Shown in pieces: positions 30,920 through 42,581 of a stretch of 64,000 bases of DNA. Both the position numbers and the translations under genes were made by a program. The stretch is from positions 244,868 to 308,867 of the forward strand of contig ML978181.1 of the NCBI GenBank assembly GCA_010015745.1, written 5' to 3'. Within the stretch, counting starts at the first letter, position 1; each line of letters begins with the position of its first letter. The notes under the pieces are model-generated. The model ran no database searches, was not told where the DNA came from, and saw only the letters and a list, made by a program, of their open reading frames with translations. The stretch comes from Setomelanomma holmii. Lineage: Eukaryota; Ascomycota; Dothideomycetes; Pleosporales; Phaeosphaeriaceae.

Positions 30920-33150
30920 CTAAGTGGCGAAGCGGAAGTCCAGGCTTTCGTTTGCGTTAGTCAATACTTCGGCGTCGTGATCATGGTACTCACCGCTTGT
31001 TTCCTTTATTTGCTGTAGTCTTCGTGTAGATTCTTTTCTCTTCTAGAGTCATTACATCCCACTTCTTGGCCTTCGAGTTGTTTCTCCAGCGGTAGTAGAA
31101 GTAGGTCCCAGGGTATTGAACAAGCTAGAAGTGATGTCAATATCCGTAGTATTTCTCAGCAGATGAAGTGTGAGGGATTACTTACACACATCCAAACGCA
31201 CATGACTAAAAGGCCCTTGTTGGCTTTGAAGTATCGTGGTGCATCGGTGGGTTGATATACTAAGACTGATTAGAACACCGATGGATCCGATGGATTACAT
31301 GACGTACTGTTAGCACCAATCATTCCACTGACTTGGACAAACATGTTATAGAGCCTGTATACGATGAGTCCAACGAGAAGCATGATAGTGATAAGGCTGC
31401 TCTTACGAGGCGGAGACGGTTCGATTCTGGACCGAGCCAGCATTTCTGCTTGTCCATGCGACTTGTATAGGGTGGGTACTAGAGGAATGTCAGCCATGGA
31501 TCAATTGAGGCAATCACATAATGTCTTACTATGGGAAAGATAGTAGCACGGTCGCAATCGCGAAATATGCCCAACCGCTAATCGGGTTCTTCAATGCGAT
31601 CAAAGCTGCGAAGCAAGGAAGTAGCCAAGCGTCTTCAGCCATAGATACGAAGCTTCGATTGTTGACTAGTTCGCTGAAGGCCGTGATCAGAAGCATCATG
31701 ATACTGGACCCAATGATGTACGGGATCGACAGTAGATTAGACTGAATGACGTTGAATCCAAGGTCGCGGAACGACAGAGTCAGGTACTGCGAAACTGGAT
31801 ATTTCGGGATGCCGAATAGAAGACCCAAGGCATATAGTGGCCACATGTCGTAGTCCTTAGAGCACTTCCAGATTTGACGAACTGAGAGACCTTGTCGATT
31901 GTACATGCCGCCCTTATGTGGGTCATCGCGAATGACTGAGAGCAAAATTAGTGGTTCATAACCATCAAAGTGGATAAAGACGCTTACCAGAATTCACAAT
32001 GATCTTCTGTTCCTTCTCGTTGAAGTAGCCCTTCGGGTTCCACCAACTCTTGGTCCTTGTGGGGCATTGCGGCATCAAAAAGAATGACAAAAGTCCGACC
32101 AGGAATGTGAAGGCTCCTTCTGTAAGGAACAACCAGCGCCACCCTTCATAGCCTAGAATTCCGCGCATTGACAAGAGACCGACCGCTGCGAACCCAACGC
32201 CAATGTCGACGATCTGTGACGACATCCAGTACCACGCCAAGCGTATGGGTAAGCTTCGTCCGGTGTAGAAATATGACAGGTAAAGGATGGTGTCGGGAAT
32301 AAAGCCGCCCTGGAATGTGGCAATCAGATATCTGGTAGCCAGGAAAGATGCGCGGCCTTTCAAGAAAAACTGCATCGCCGATATGAAGCTGAAGATGCAG
32401 ATCTGTATGGGTATCCATAGGTCAGGACCGATGCGTTTGGAGATTAATTGTGAAGGCAACTCGGCGACGAGGAAGCCGACGCGAGAAATTGTTTGGCCCA
32501 AGTTCTAGATAAGTCAGTTACGCATGGCCAGAAACGAAAGATGGTCCATGACTGACATAATCCACACGAGTGATGCCGAGATCGTCCAGCATGTTATCAG
32601 ACACTGCGTTATTGATGTTGTTGCGATCAACATTTAGTGCTGCAAACATGATGCAGACCCAGACCTGGTATCATTAACGACTACATAACACTTGTCCACA
32701 GTTGCTTACCATGATCTTCCAGTCTACCTTCCGCCGAACTTTATTTTCTTCCCGCCAGGTCCAGCGAAAGCTCGGATCGAATGCTGACCAATTTTCCCAT
32801 TGCGGATGGATGCACAAGCTCTTCAACTCTTCTACATTATCAGCATCCCAAATGCTTAGCTGAGTAGCAACCTATTGCACTGTCAATACAGAACAAGACA
32901 GTTTTGTGCGTAGAAAATTACGTACAGCATCAAGATCGTATATGTCATGCTTCGGCCCTTTCCGGATTCTTAGCAGGCGTAAGATGTAGTCGCCGAGTGC
33001 TGCTTCCGTGCGTTGGGTCTCTTGGGATGCTAAGCCGGTGACAGTCGCTGGCTCTTTGTTGGGGAGTCTGTTGTCGGACTTATTCGAGGCATCTTTAGAA
33101 GAGGCCGAAGTGGCGGACGATGGCGGTTTAGGTATACCAGACATCTTCAT
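30920..33150 (-). CDS. MFS transporter, Dal5/allantoate-pantothenate permease type
   Basis: Proton-coupled uptake of an organic anion or vitamin, probably at the plasma membrane. Ten exons: 33150-32926, 32871-32710, 32664-32557, 32504-31988, 31935-31530, 31478-31407, 31354-31308, 31259-31186, 31124-30994 and 30944-30920; all introns are 45-61 nt. Sum 588 aa. Signature parts: VDWKIMVWVCIMFAALNVDR (TM1), NLGQTISRVGFLVAELPSQ, SHRLG-like SKRIGPDLW, GWRWLFLTEGAFT (TM6), WTSRNAGSVQNRTVSAS with LYNMFVQVSGMIGANIY, DAPRYFKANKGL, and the family tail LDFRFAT in a 25-nt last exon. The acidic N-terminal tail (residues 1-75) is long for the family. The start MKMSG is chosen; an upstream ATG at 33261 is possible. 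Substrate cannot be read from sequence. It is intact between two broken genes. Confidence 0.9.
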
Positions 33151-33746
33151 ACTTGACGGTTGTTCGAGACGGCAGACAAAGTGACGCCAGATTCCGCTGG
33201 GGTGCTGCAGATACTCACGTTGGCGTTTCAATGCATCGTCCTCTGAGTTTCCTAGGGGCACAATGCCTTTACACTATATAGATCCAGGATGGCAGGGTAG
33301 AGCGGTGCCATCGGCCGATGTTACCAACGCTACTTCGCGGCGAACCGGGCAAGCTTATGTCCTGCAATCACACCGTGTGAACCGAGTGGAACTCTGCATG
33401 CAAACTCTGAATGATAAACCCTGTAAAACGTGTTTAGCGGTTATCACGCAAGGAGGGATGGGCTATTTGATGCGGGCCGCCTATAGCTCTGTGGGCAGTT
33501 GACACGCGCCAAGCATATCGTCATTTGGTATCCGCTTGCGCGATCGAGTCGATCTCTCCTAGCACGGCTCGAACAAGCACAACGGCTGCCGCCTTGCGAT
33601 GGTTTTATGAGCCGTATATCCTCGGTAAGGTCCTGGGAAGTTCATGCCATGTACCGAAAGAATACTTCGCTATTTGTCGTTTCGACGCCATCGACCCTTC
33701 TATTTCATGCCGAGCTAGAGGCCAGCAAGTTTCCTGCGAGGACATC
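33151..33746. other. Intergenic, MFS promoter and HET 3' flank
   Basis: No gene seen. A GTGAGTATC donor-like site at about 33223 just upstream of the MFS start suggests a 5' untranslated intron. Confidence 0.35.
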
Positions 33747-36089
33747 TCAGATGAGCCTGCATATGATTCTCTCGAATTGAGGCGCGATATATCTCCTCCA
33801 AGCGTTTGGGTTTTGTCTCGATCGTGGAACATGAATGCCGATACGCTCGTAGTAGCGAGGCTCAAAGTAGGGTTTCTTGGGATCTAAATCTGGGAGCTTG
33901 GGAGATGATAGAAGTAAAGAAACGTCGTCCCTTATTTGGAGTAGAAAGAAGTCGGTGTTGTCCAATTTGATCCGCCCATGCTCTGAAGGTATGGCCCTCC
34001 TTGTGTACGTCACGTATCAACCAGTCCTGCCCCATTTCGAGACCAAGTTGGTACTTGAGCTGTTTTGACGGATAGTTGTGAGTCCCTTCAGGGTTTAACA
34101 GAACATTTTTGAAGATGTGAGGAATCTTCCACAGTGACCCTTCCAATGTGACATGAGCGCCTTGTAGTTGACGAAAAACGTCGTGGTCGCAGGTATCGAC
34201 TCTATAGTCCACGAATCTGGTGTGATATTCACCCTCAGAGTTCTTGTCAGAAAACAGCCATCCGACGCCTCCATCGACGGACGCCCACGACCAGGAAGGC
34301 GCACGGTGTACCGAAGGTTTGCATTGGCTTAGAGGTCGCATCGCATCTCTACGATTATGTTCGTATGCATCAACGACTCTATGTGCCCAGAGAAGATCGT
34401 CCGAAATGCTGTCTTTCCAAAGCCCGGCTATGTAGAAGTCCTGAGGATTGAATTTATCATACTGCTTTGCTAGGCCACCAATGGCTGGCAACTTGTCGGA
34501 CGGACATGTGATCGACTTGGTGCAATAATCCGTGATGATGCACTGCCACATATTGCGAAAGGCGAGCGAATTGAACCGTAGGCTCTCGCGAAATTCCCGA
34601 TCCAGCCTCATCGCACCAATGCCGTTCATTCTGAATCCAGATTCAGTGAATGTTGACATTGGCATCCCCAAATGAACTGATCTATGTTGCAAATCAGCAC
34701 GCGTCTTGAAAGAATCCGCTCTTGTAAAGCCCCGCCGTGATGGTACAAAGGCTCATCATGGAGTCAACAGGCGGCTCATGCTTGACTTCAATCTCGACGA
34801 TGACTTGACATGATGGATTTGCACCCGACTGCAGCCCAACTTCCGGGACATCAATGGATCCGATCGGGCGCGAAAGGAAGATACCATCCTGCATCGACAC
34901 ACCCCAAGAAGCTGCAATAGTCAACCATGCACCGCCATAGACATCTGCCATCATCGAAGACTGCCTGTTCCAATCTTCGACATCTCCTTGAATAATGCAA
35001 AGGCTATCGGCCCAAAGAAAATGTACTCCAAGCTTGCGCGTGAAGATTATGGCATCATGTATCGTCTTCGGGATCAAATTCATCGGCAGCGCTTTCTTGT
35101 GCAATTCGATTGTCGATGTGGTTGTTGAAAAATCGGGAGGCCCTCTGGACTCATCGTTGGTTCCCTAACAGTAGCTGAGAGCAATATAGCGGAAAGATGT
35201 CGCTGCAGCCTTCTGGTGACCTTTTGGGGCACCCGTAACGACGAGTCGTGCGGGTTATTCTGCATCGTCCCCTACATCGATAAGCCTTGTAGGGAGCTTG
35301 ATGATTGGATTGTTGCTGCATAGATCATGCGAGGTGGCACAATTCTTGACCCATTTATGCACTAAGCGAATTGCTTCTGCACTACTTGCATCTGAAATGA
35401 CCGACTTGTAACGCACAGTCTCCGCTAATGGATCGACTAGCACCGTGGATAAGTTTGAGCCCAATTATGAGGAGGGATTGACTTACACCAAGAGGTCTTC
35501 GTCACGAAAGTAGCATTTGCCAGAGCAAGGTTGAGCTTTGTCGAATCGTCCTCGTTGAAATCTGAAGTATTCAATAGAGACGCCAGACTATGCCAAATCG
35601 ATGGAGCATGACAGGAGAATTCTTTTGTGTGCGAACCCTTCCGGAGCTGAATCGTGTCAAGAATATCTGTTGTAGAGCTCCAGACCGACAATTCGCATAT
35701 CTAATAGGCACAACACGTTCACCATCACCGTACATGTCTGCACAGAGTGGGTTGAGGAGTATCCGGATGGGCTCAATACCTATATCTGCTATACGGTCTT
35801 GCTTGCCTTTGAAGGCACAAAGCGAACTGCCACCTTTAGGCTCTCGCTGCCAGAGACATGGTCCGATTTGCACTACAGTGTATATATCTTCCACATAATC
35901 CATTAGCACAGATAGGATGAATCGATACCTGACACATAAGGGAGAGGTTTGTTGTCCTTGAGAGAGGTGCAGCCCTTCCAGTACCAACGTCGCCTCGTCT
36001 GTGGAGATCAAATCACGAAGCTCGAGGGAGGCGCAGCTGCGACACAAGGGCTTGTGCGTATCGACGGAGTAGAATGTGTATCGCTCCAT
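33747..36089 (-). pseudogene. HET-domain (heterokaryon incompatibility) gene, broken
   Basis: HET proteins trigger cell death after fusion of unlike strains. The N-terminus starts near 36089 (MERYTFYSVDTHKPLCRSC); exon joints there are uncertain. A clear intron (GTAAGT...GTGCTAG, about 35441-35490) joins TSW to FDPLAETVRYKSV. The HET core follows: LIDVGDDAE, then TAA at 35255-35257, then RYIALSYC, then TAG at 35165-35167 in place of the hallmark Trp (LSYC-stop-G). It goes on with LPKTIHDAIIFTRKLG, FLWADSLCIIQ and MMADVYGGAWLTIAAS. A frame change near 34690 and another near 33990 are needed to reach the C-terminal parts (RAPSWSWASVDGGV; DNTDFFLLQIRDDVSLLL). Two nonsense codons plus frameshifts make this a pseudogene. 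Confidence 0.82.
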
Positions 36090-37198
36090 GGTGTCTAGTT
36101 TCTCTCTGGATGGAAAGCCAAAGGCGGTCTTCTTGGCCTCCTCTTGCAGTACCGATATATCGCGACTAAAGGTGCGGTTCCGACGCTGTCGCGCGATTGA
36201 TCGCACAGGCTTTGGCAGCGTCTTCGATGCGACATCGTGGGATCGATTTGACACAGCAGTTGCAAGATTGTCAAGCTTGCCAGGTATCTCCGTGGAATGG
36301 GAGTTGTGCCAGGGGCTGAAAGGGTTTCGAGATAAGAGGAAGGAAAAACTGTTGCTCTACCGTGAACGACCAGAGCGCAAATCAGCTGCCGTAGTAGACT
36401 TTGTGAAATCGAGCGTGGTCGCTTCCCTCACGAAAAGTTGCTGGAGGCATAGAAGAGGCGCAACTCAGCCTTCGAGGCCGAGGGCGCCTGGGTCCGGCGA
36501 CAGCCGTGCGCATGCAATTGCACTGCCTCAATCTCAGATAAAACTCGAACAATCGTGTAGAGAGGCTCATATTGCAAGCTAGTGTGTGTAGTACTGATTC
36601 ATGATAAAACCACGCACCAAGGTAAGGTGCATATCTAGGTTGCTTAGGACCGTGCGGGCTTCAGCGCAGATGCCGTTAGACTTAGCCTCGAGCTAGCGGC
36701 TTGGCCGGATAAGCCCCTTCAGCCTCACCGCCAGTCCATCGATGCTCTGCCATCAGAGCTATTTCCACTCGTCTTTTTCATGGACAAAGCAATGCGGAAT
36801 TAGCTCACGTCAGGTTGTGACGAAGGTGTTGTCCCATCGGGCAGCTTCCCATAATCACTCAGTACGAACCATCTTTTCTGGGACCTAATCGACCGCTTAC
36901 CCGGAGCGCGTCCGATGAACCGCAGACCACACCACACTTGGCTTGGTTCATAATGATTTGGGACTGGTTGCTGATCGACCCGACCCTGCATCTGACGTAT
37001 GCAGCATCGCACGGAGCGCCAAGTGTACATAAGGCAACCCATAAGACCGTCACTCGTCTTTGCGGTAAGAGGGGCGTCGGCAATAGCGCCTAACTAGTCA
37101 GAAGCTTAGGTACATATAAGCATTGTATCTTTCTCAGAGAGAGGGAGGGTTGTTCTCATTCTGGCTTGACAAGCTCAGCAAGACAATAACAAGTCGAT
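36090..37198. other. Intergenic, no gene seen
   Basis: An open frame on the plus strand (36076-36582) is antisense to the 5' part of the HET gene and has no motif. The rest is promoter for the esterase. Confidence 0.4.
37111..37120 (+). promoter_or_regulatory. TATA-like box of the esterase gene
   Basis: TACATATAAG about 80 nt upstream of the ATG at 37199, followed by a CT-rich stretch. Position and sequence fit a core promoter, with no other support. Confidence 0.35.
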
Positions 37199-38229
37199 AT
37201 GACACGGACCACGCTACTCACGACGGCATTTCTGACGCTGCTTGGTAGCGTTACTTGCCTCTCTTCGAGCTGCGACACGAACAACGGGTGCAACAAACCT
37301 CTCCCTACCGGCGTTCATCCTGATGAATCCGTGAATCTCACCTTGTCAAGCTCTAGCGGTGTCTCACCCCGAAAGTACCGCTTGCATCTCCCCAAAGGCT
37401 ACGATGGGAGTAAAGCACTACCTCTGATTCTCTCCTTTCACGGTCGAAGCCAGGATGCGTTGTACCAAGAGAACCTCAGTCAGTTCTCGAACGCGAGCTA
37501 TGGCTTCGAAGGGATCGCGGTATATCCCGAGGGCGTGCCTATTATTGTGGTACGGACCACTGATGTACAAGAAGAAAGCGTGCTAATCAACACACATAGA
37601 AGGGGAAAGACATCCAGCAATGGCAGGGCGATCCAGATGCTCCGTCATCGGTGGACGACGTCAAGTTCACTCTCGAGCTCATCGACCACCTTGAATCGAC
37701 ATACTGCATCGATACCTCTCGCATCTATGCAGCCGGCAAGTCCAATGGCGGCGGTTTCACTGGACTACTAGCATGCGATTCTGTCGCGTCGACCCGCATT
37801 GCCGCCTTCGCGCCTGTGTCGGGAGCTTTCTATCTTGACAAGAACCAGCAGCCCGCACCGTGTAACCCGGGCCGCAAGCCGGTTCCCCTCATGGAATTCC
37901 ATGGTTTCAAAGACACCACGATCAAATATGCAGGAGGCGACAACACGCGAGGCAACGCGAATTCGACATCTATCGTGACTTATGTGGACAACTGGGCAAA
38001 GAGGGATGGTTTTAGCGTAAATGCAAACGAGACGAGCTATCTTTGCAGCGGCAAGAAGAAGGTCACGAAGTATAGCTGGGACGATGTGGTCGTACACTAC
38101 AATTACACAAACCTGTACCACGACTGGCCGAGCTCGTTCGCAAATGGCGACACGGAGAACGCACTGACGTGTGTCGAGGCGGAAGCTACAAGTTTGATCT
38201 TGGAATGGTTCAAGAAGTGGACGTTGTGA
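37199..38229 (+). CDS. Secreted CE1/LpqC-type esterase (feruloyl esterase or PHB-depolymerase-like)
   Basis: Secreted alpha/beta hydrolase of the type that removes feruloyl or acetyl groups from plant cell-wall xylan, or cleaves polyesters. Exons 37199-37534 and 37600-38229 (65-nt intron with GTGCTAATC branch) give 321 aa. Signal peptide 1-20, then a Cys-rich linker (SSCDTNNGCNKP). Oxyanion region LILSFHG; WQGDPDAPSSVDDV is a family motif. The catalytic Ser is in GKSNGGG (S160), Asp probably D217 (HGFKDTTI) and His H286 (YHDWPS). N-glycosylation-type sites (NLT, NAS, NST, NYT) are frequent. Tail-to-tail with the next gene, 85 nt apart. Confidence 0.9.
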
Positions 38230-38314
38230 TGAGAGAAGCATATACGCCCAAGAGAACCTAGCTCGACGACGAGTTGTGCTCAAGCCTTAGGAGCATTAAT
38301 TGTGTACATACTAC

Positions 38315-39722
38315 TCACAACTTTGGTGTACTCACTCGCTGGCTTGCGGTAAACTGCTTGTACATCTCCTCCTCGAATTTACGGTTCAGCGACACGCATT
38401 TGGCATCTCCAGGTGGTAGGACTTGGCCAGCATACAAACCACAAAGTCCAGTCTTGCGGTCGACCCACTGGTGTAGCATTAGCTCAATTTGTATTTCGCG
38501 GGCGCGAGGTTGTTTGCTTACCCATATCAGATTGGGATATCCACCCCAGAGCATGGTCCCAGCCTTCTTCCCATCCTCAGCGTCATTCATGATCAACACA
38601 CCACCCAGACCCCAATCCTTCTTGATATGCTTCGGCGTTCCACCCATTGCATTATTCGCCTGAAAAGTTACAAACGTCAGCAACACCATCAGCATCAATC
38701 GAGCAAATGCATAACCGAGAGCAAACTTACCATATCATCCTGCAAAATCGCATTTAATGCAGCCTTACTCCCCTCACCCAACTGCGGCTCGAAGAACATC
38801 TCCAGCGTCTCCCTCTTCAATATTTTCTCATTCTCATCCGTCGTCAACAATCCCTTTAACACCTTCGAATACTCCTCTGCAGACGTGAAACATCCCTGTC
38901 CACCCATACAATCCTCCACCTCCCCTCCATCACCAGCCTGATACGGCTGTCGTCCACCCGTATATCGAACCTTACCCTCTTCATTGCGAATACTCATGTC
39001 CGCCAGGCGGGCTTTCATGTCTGGGCGCGTGGATAGGAAGAACGTCATGTCGCGAATTCCAAGCGGTTCCCAGAGGTTGAGTTTCATGTATGCTTCCAAC
39101 GTCTTGCCGCTTACGCGCTCGACGAGGAGACCGGCGTAGTCAATTCCGGGGCCGTACATCCAGCTCTCGCCTGGCTCGAAGACGAGCGGTGCGTTGAAGC
39201 GCTCCAGCAGCTTCTTCGAACTACCAGGCTCACGCTTGTGGTATGTCAACCATGCCATGGTTTTCGGATGCGTGGCATCGTACGTGAGGCCAGATGAGTG
39301 CGTGAGCAAATGCCGTAGAGTCATGGGTATGGTGTGCTTTTCCTCAATAGGTTTGCCGGTGCCTTCTTCGAAGCCTTTGATGATGGTGAAGTTTTCTAGT
39401 TCGGGGATGTGCTTGTACACGGGCTCGTCAAGCGAAACGAGGCCGCGCTCTACGAGCTGTATGGCGCAGATGGAGGTCATGACTTTTGTGCAGGATGCCA
39501 CCCACATGATTGTGTCGAGGCCAACTGGTTTTGCATTTTCGGCTTTCATTGATGTACTGCCGAATGCTTTTGAGTATGTGAATGAGCCTACGGGTTGGTT
39601 AGTGCTTGAGAAATGGGCAGAGTGTAGCGAGGATCACCATCGCGGTTCGTGGACACAAGAGCGCATCCAGGGATGTCTTGGACTGTGACGGCGTCCTTGA
39701 CGAGCTGTTCAAAATCGGCCAT
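38315..39722 (-). CDS. Class C beta-lactamase-like serine hydrolase/transesterase
   Basis: Four exons (39722-39638, 39587-38731, 38659-38522, 38467-38315) give 410 aa. Penicillin-binding-protein fold: SxxK motif S60-C-T-K63 (MWVASCTKVMTS), the second-motif Tyr at Y173 (SWMYGPGIDYAG), and a third region near LWGGYPNLIWW. HLLTHSSGLTYD is typical. Relatives include EstB-like esterases and LovD-type acyltransferases. No polyketide synthase is near, so a LovD-like role is not supported. No signal peptide with the start MADFEQ, so it is probably cytosolic. An in-frame ATG 48 nt upstream is possible. Substrate unknown. Confidence 0.9.
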
Positions 39723-40323
39723 TGCTGCTAGTAACTCTGCAAGAACTGCGGTTGTACTCGCTTTCCCCAAAGTTTGAGGTCAACTTCACTTAAGTAGGGA
39801 CGTTTGATGTTGCTTAAATAGGTATGTCAGAACGATGTCAGATAGCCAATCAGATCCAATGGAATCAAGCTGAAGTAGTCAGAAAGCAAAGTGGTGGAAT
39901 AAAGAAATATTGTCCTCGATCCAACGACACCTATGTTTCAATCTTTTTGTCTAGCCACTTCAGGCTTCTACAGGTTCGTCCGTGGCGATGTGGTAAATCG
40001 TGCCTCGGTACACTATTGCGGGGTGTCCAACCACAAATGCCGTAATAGACTAGCCTGAAACCCACAATACCTCACTTGCTCCTACAAGGACGTCCGATAT
40101 GACAATGCCCTTTCGATACGGCTTGTCGTATGACTCGATCCTGCGAATACTCTTGCGATGATACTGTGTTGGAATAATCCTTGTGTAAAGCTGAGAGGAA
40201 ACGAGCGACTCGTCAATTCGACGTAGACTTTTGAGTCTCATGTCTCTGCATGTCTTGCAGAGGTCCATGGTGCCAGAGATATTGTGCTCGTATCGTGGAT
40301 GTTCTACTCTCCCTCCGAACCTC
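39723..40323. other. Intergenic
   Basis: A 72-codon minus frame (40268-40050, MDLCKTCRDMRLKSLRR) slightly resembles the opening of HET-type proteins and may be a fragment. Nothing else is supported. Confidence 0.35.
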
Positions 40324-42581
40324 CTATTCCAGAGTCATCGGCGAAGCTGCACGACATTTAGCAAAGTCTTGTATGGTGCGACTCGCACAAACGTAATCTC
40401 GAATGATCTCAATGTCTGGCGAGGTCTTGAAAGCCCAAAGCATTATCATGTGATCATCAGAAAGCGTATGGAGTTCTGGATCGCTTTTGTAAGTATCCTC
40501 ATTCCTAATTTCGCTTGCCATTCCTGATATCGCGGCGTCGGCATCTTGTGGTTCAGAGATCGCCGGACTTTTATGGGTTGTCCAAGGGCCAGGATCGAAT
40601 CGTTCAGCGTTGTCAGCCAAGTTGCGATAGTCTAGCATAGTGAGGTTCTGCGGAGATTCTGCATCTGGGCATCGTTAGCTGCTGTCGGTTGTGTCAGAAC
40701 CAGGCTCAACTTACTGCCGACATGACAGTTTCCACTGTGGCCTAACTCTTCTCCACATTCCATGCAGGCTATACCGAGATACACCTCATGTCCTTCCGCC
40801 GTAGACACAAGACCGGCAAGCGATGGAACTTTCTGAACAGGGAAACTGACTGGGCTGACATGACGGTCATTGCCTTTTGGTTTCTTCGGCGATGTTGCTA
40901 CATCACCGTCACTTGTTATAGGACGTTTTCGGGATGCTACAGGTTCTTTTGATCGCTCAACTTCCTGCTGACTGGGACTCTTCGCGCCAAGAGAAGTAGT
41001 GTTTTCGGAATCGTGACTCCGGGGAATCATTGTGGAGCCAGTATCGCGGGCTTCGGTTGAGCGTTGGACATCAGCTTTGCCTACTTGTTCCCCAGCACTA
41101 TTGCCTAATGCAAGTCCTTGCTTTGGTGTCGATATCACCGCAACACTGTCTCGTCTGGGGCTTGGGCCGGGATCAGCGATCGATGGTCGTGCTTGAATTA
41201 GTGGTAAGGGCGTTCGACTGACTGTCGGAAGTCTTGAACCGCTTGTACTAGTGCGTGATATGGCTGGCGAGGCAGGAAGATGTGGGCGATGTCTCTCCGT
41301 CGTACTCTGAGGCATCGCAGTTGATGGCGCAATCGTGGGTGTGTTCCGTGACAAGGAGGGTTTGCTACGCTCTGGAGTTGAGAGCTTAGAGAAGGCAGGC
41401 AGACTGGGCTGCTGAGAGCGATCGAGGTCCTGATCTGCCATTGGTTGCAGATTATCATGTGCCAGCTGCTTTACCTGGCGATCACTGGCACTCTGCACCG
41501 GCGAAATGTGCGCTATTGGTCCTACTGGATTAATCTGCGTGCGAAAGCTATTGCTGTGAGTGGCCTGTGCAATTTGAGGAGCATGATAGGGTTCTCCATT
41601 TGGAATGTCCTGCGTAGGAACAGTGTCCGATGTTGAACGGGTGGGAGTTCGTGCAGATGAAGCAGTGGAATGCGCGGATGAGAGTGGACCATGACTCCTG
41701 GGTCCTGCGTGAATCTTGCTTTGTGTACCTTGTACATCAGACGCCCACCGCATAGGTGTTACCGGCAGAGCGACATGCGACAGACTCAGCATAGAGATTG
41801 GCTGAGCGCCGTGTGTGATGATGGCAGTCTGCATCGGCGATTCCACCGGCCTATCGTTTAGAGCTGTCGCAGGATATTTCCCGAAACCCAAGTTACGCGA
41901 AGAGCCGGAGCCTTGCGGCGAAGTCGAACCAGTTCTACAACCTGTTGTTTCATCCAAATCAGAATCAGGCAGACTCATGGGCTGCTCGTCCATTGGAGGT
42001 GAACTGCTTGTCGTGCGTGATTCATGGCGAGATTGCGTCGTAGTTGTTGACTCTGCGGAGGCCAGAGGCAATGCCGGGGCAGCGACTGCTGTGACGGGAG
42101 GTTGACGTGTTGACGCCATGGCTGCGTTGTGCCTATGCTCCCACCAGCTTGCCAACAAAGGTGCGACAGGATACCGGGGGATATGACCGCCCAAGGATAA
42201 TGACTTGCCCAAGAACGCTCGCATGTCATAGATGTCCCTCAAGTGATCGCCTGCACAACCAGTCATATATCCTTTTATGTTTGTATCAATCCGCCCTGGC
42301 TTCCACCGTAGGATGATATCGTTGTGCGGATGCTCGCCGCGGTCGGCCGAGCACAGGATAGCCTCAGGATTTGGTATGCCACGCGCGTAGGCTCGTCGAT
42401 CGTCGCCAGTAGTCCGGAAGATCCAGTAGCCATTCCGCCGATGTGATTCGTCAGGGCTCAAGATGTAGTGGTCGAACGTACCCGTAGGATCGGTTGCGAT
42501 CGCGCCGGAGTACGCTGAGTAGTAGCCGCCAGGCGAACGCCCCTGCGGTTCCGGAAGATGTAACATGATATTGCGGCTCAA
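40324..42581 (-). CDS. Large Ser/Pro-rich protein with a CCHC-like knuckle
   Basis: Exon 1 42581-40715 and exon 2 40664-40324, joined across a 50-nt intron with GCTAACG branch site (735 aa). Residues 1-155 look folded (GGYYSAYSGAIATDPTGTF, YWIFRTTGDDRRAYARGIPNPEAI, DIILRWKPGR). Residues 156-590 are Ser/Thr/Pro/Gln-rich and disordered, with basic patches (ASRKRP, PKKPKG) that could be nuclear signals. A small Cys/His motif CMECGEELGHSGNC follows, like a zinc knuckle, and then a helical C-terminus. I recognise no named family; a nuclear role is inference. Confidence 0.75.

Noticed and set aside
36076..36582. 168-codon plus-strand frame
   Set aside because: Antisense to the start of the HET gene, with no motif and no start context.
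38315..39722. LovD-like acyltransferase as part of a polyketide cluster
   Set aside because: No polyketide synthase, P450 or regulator in the window. The fold alone does not show a biosynthetic role.
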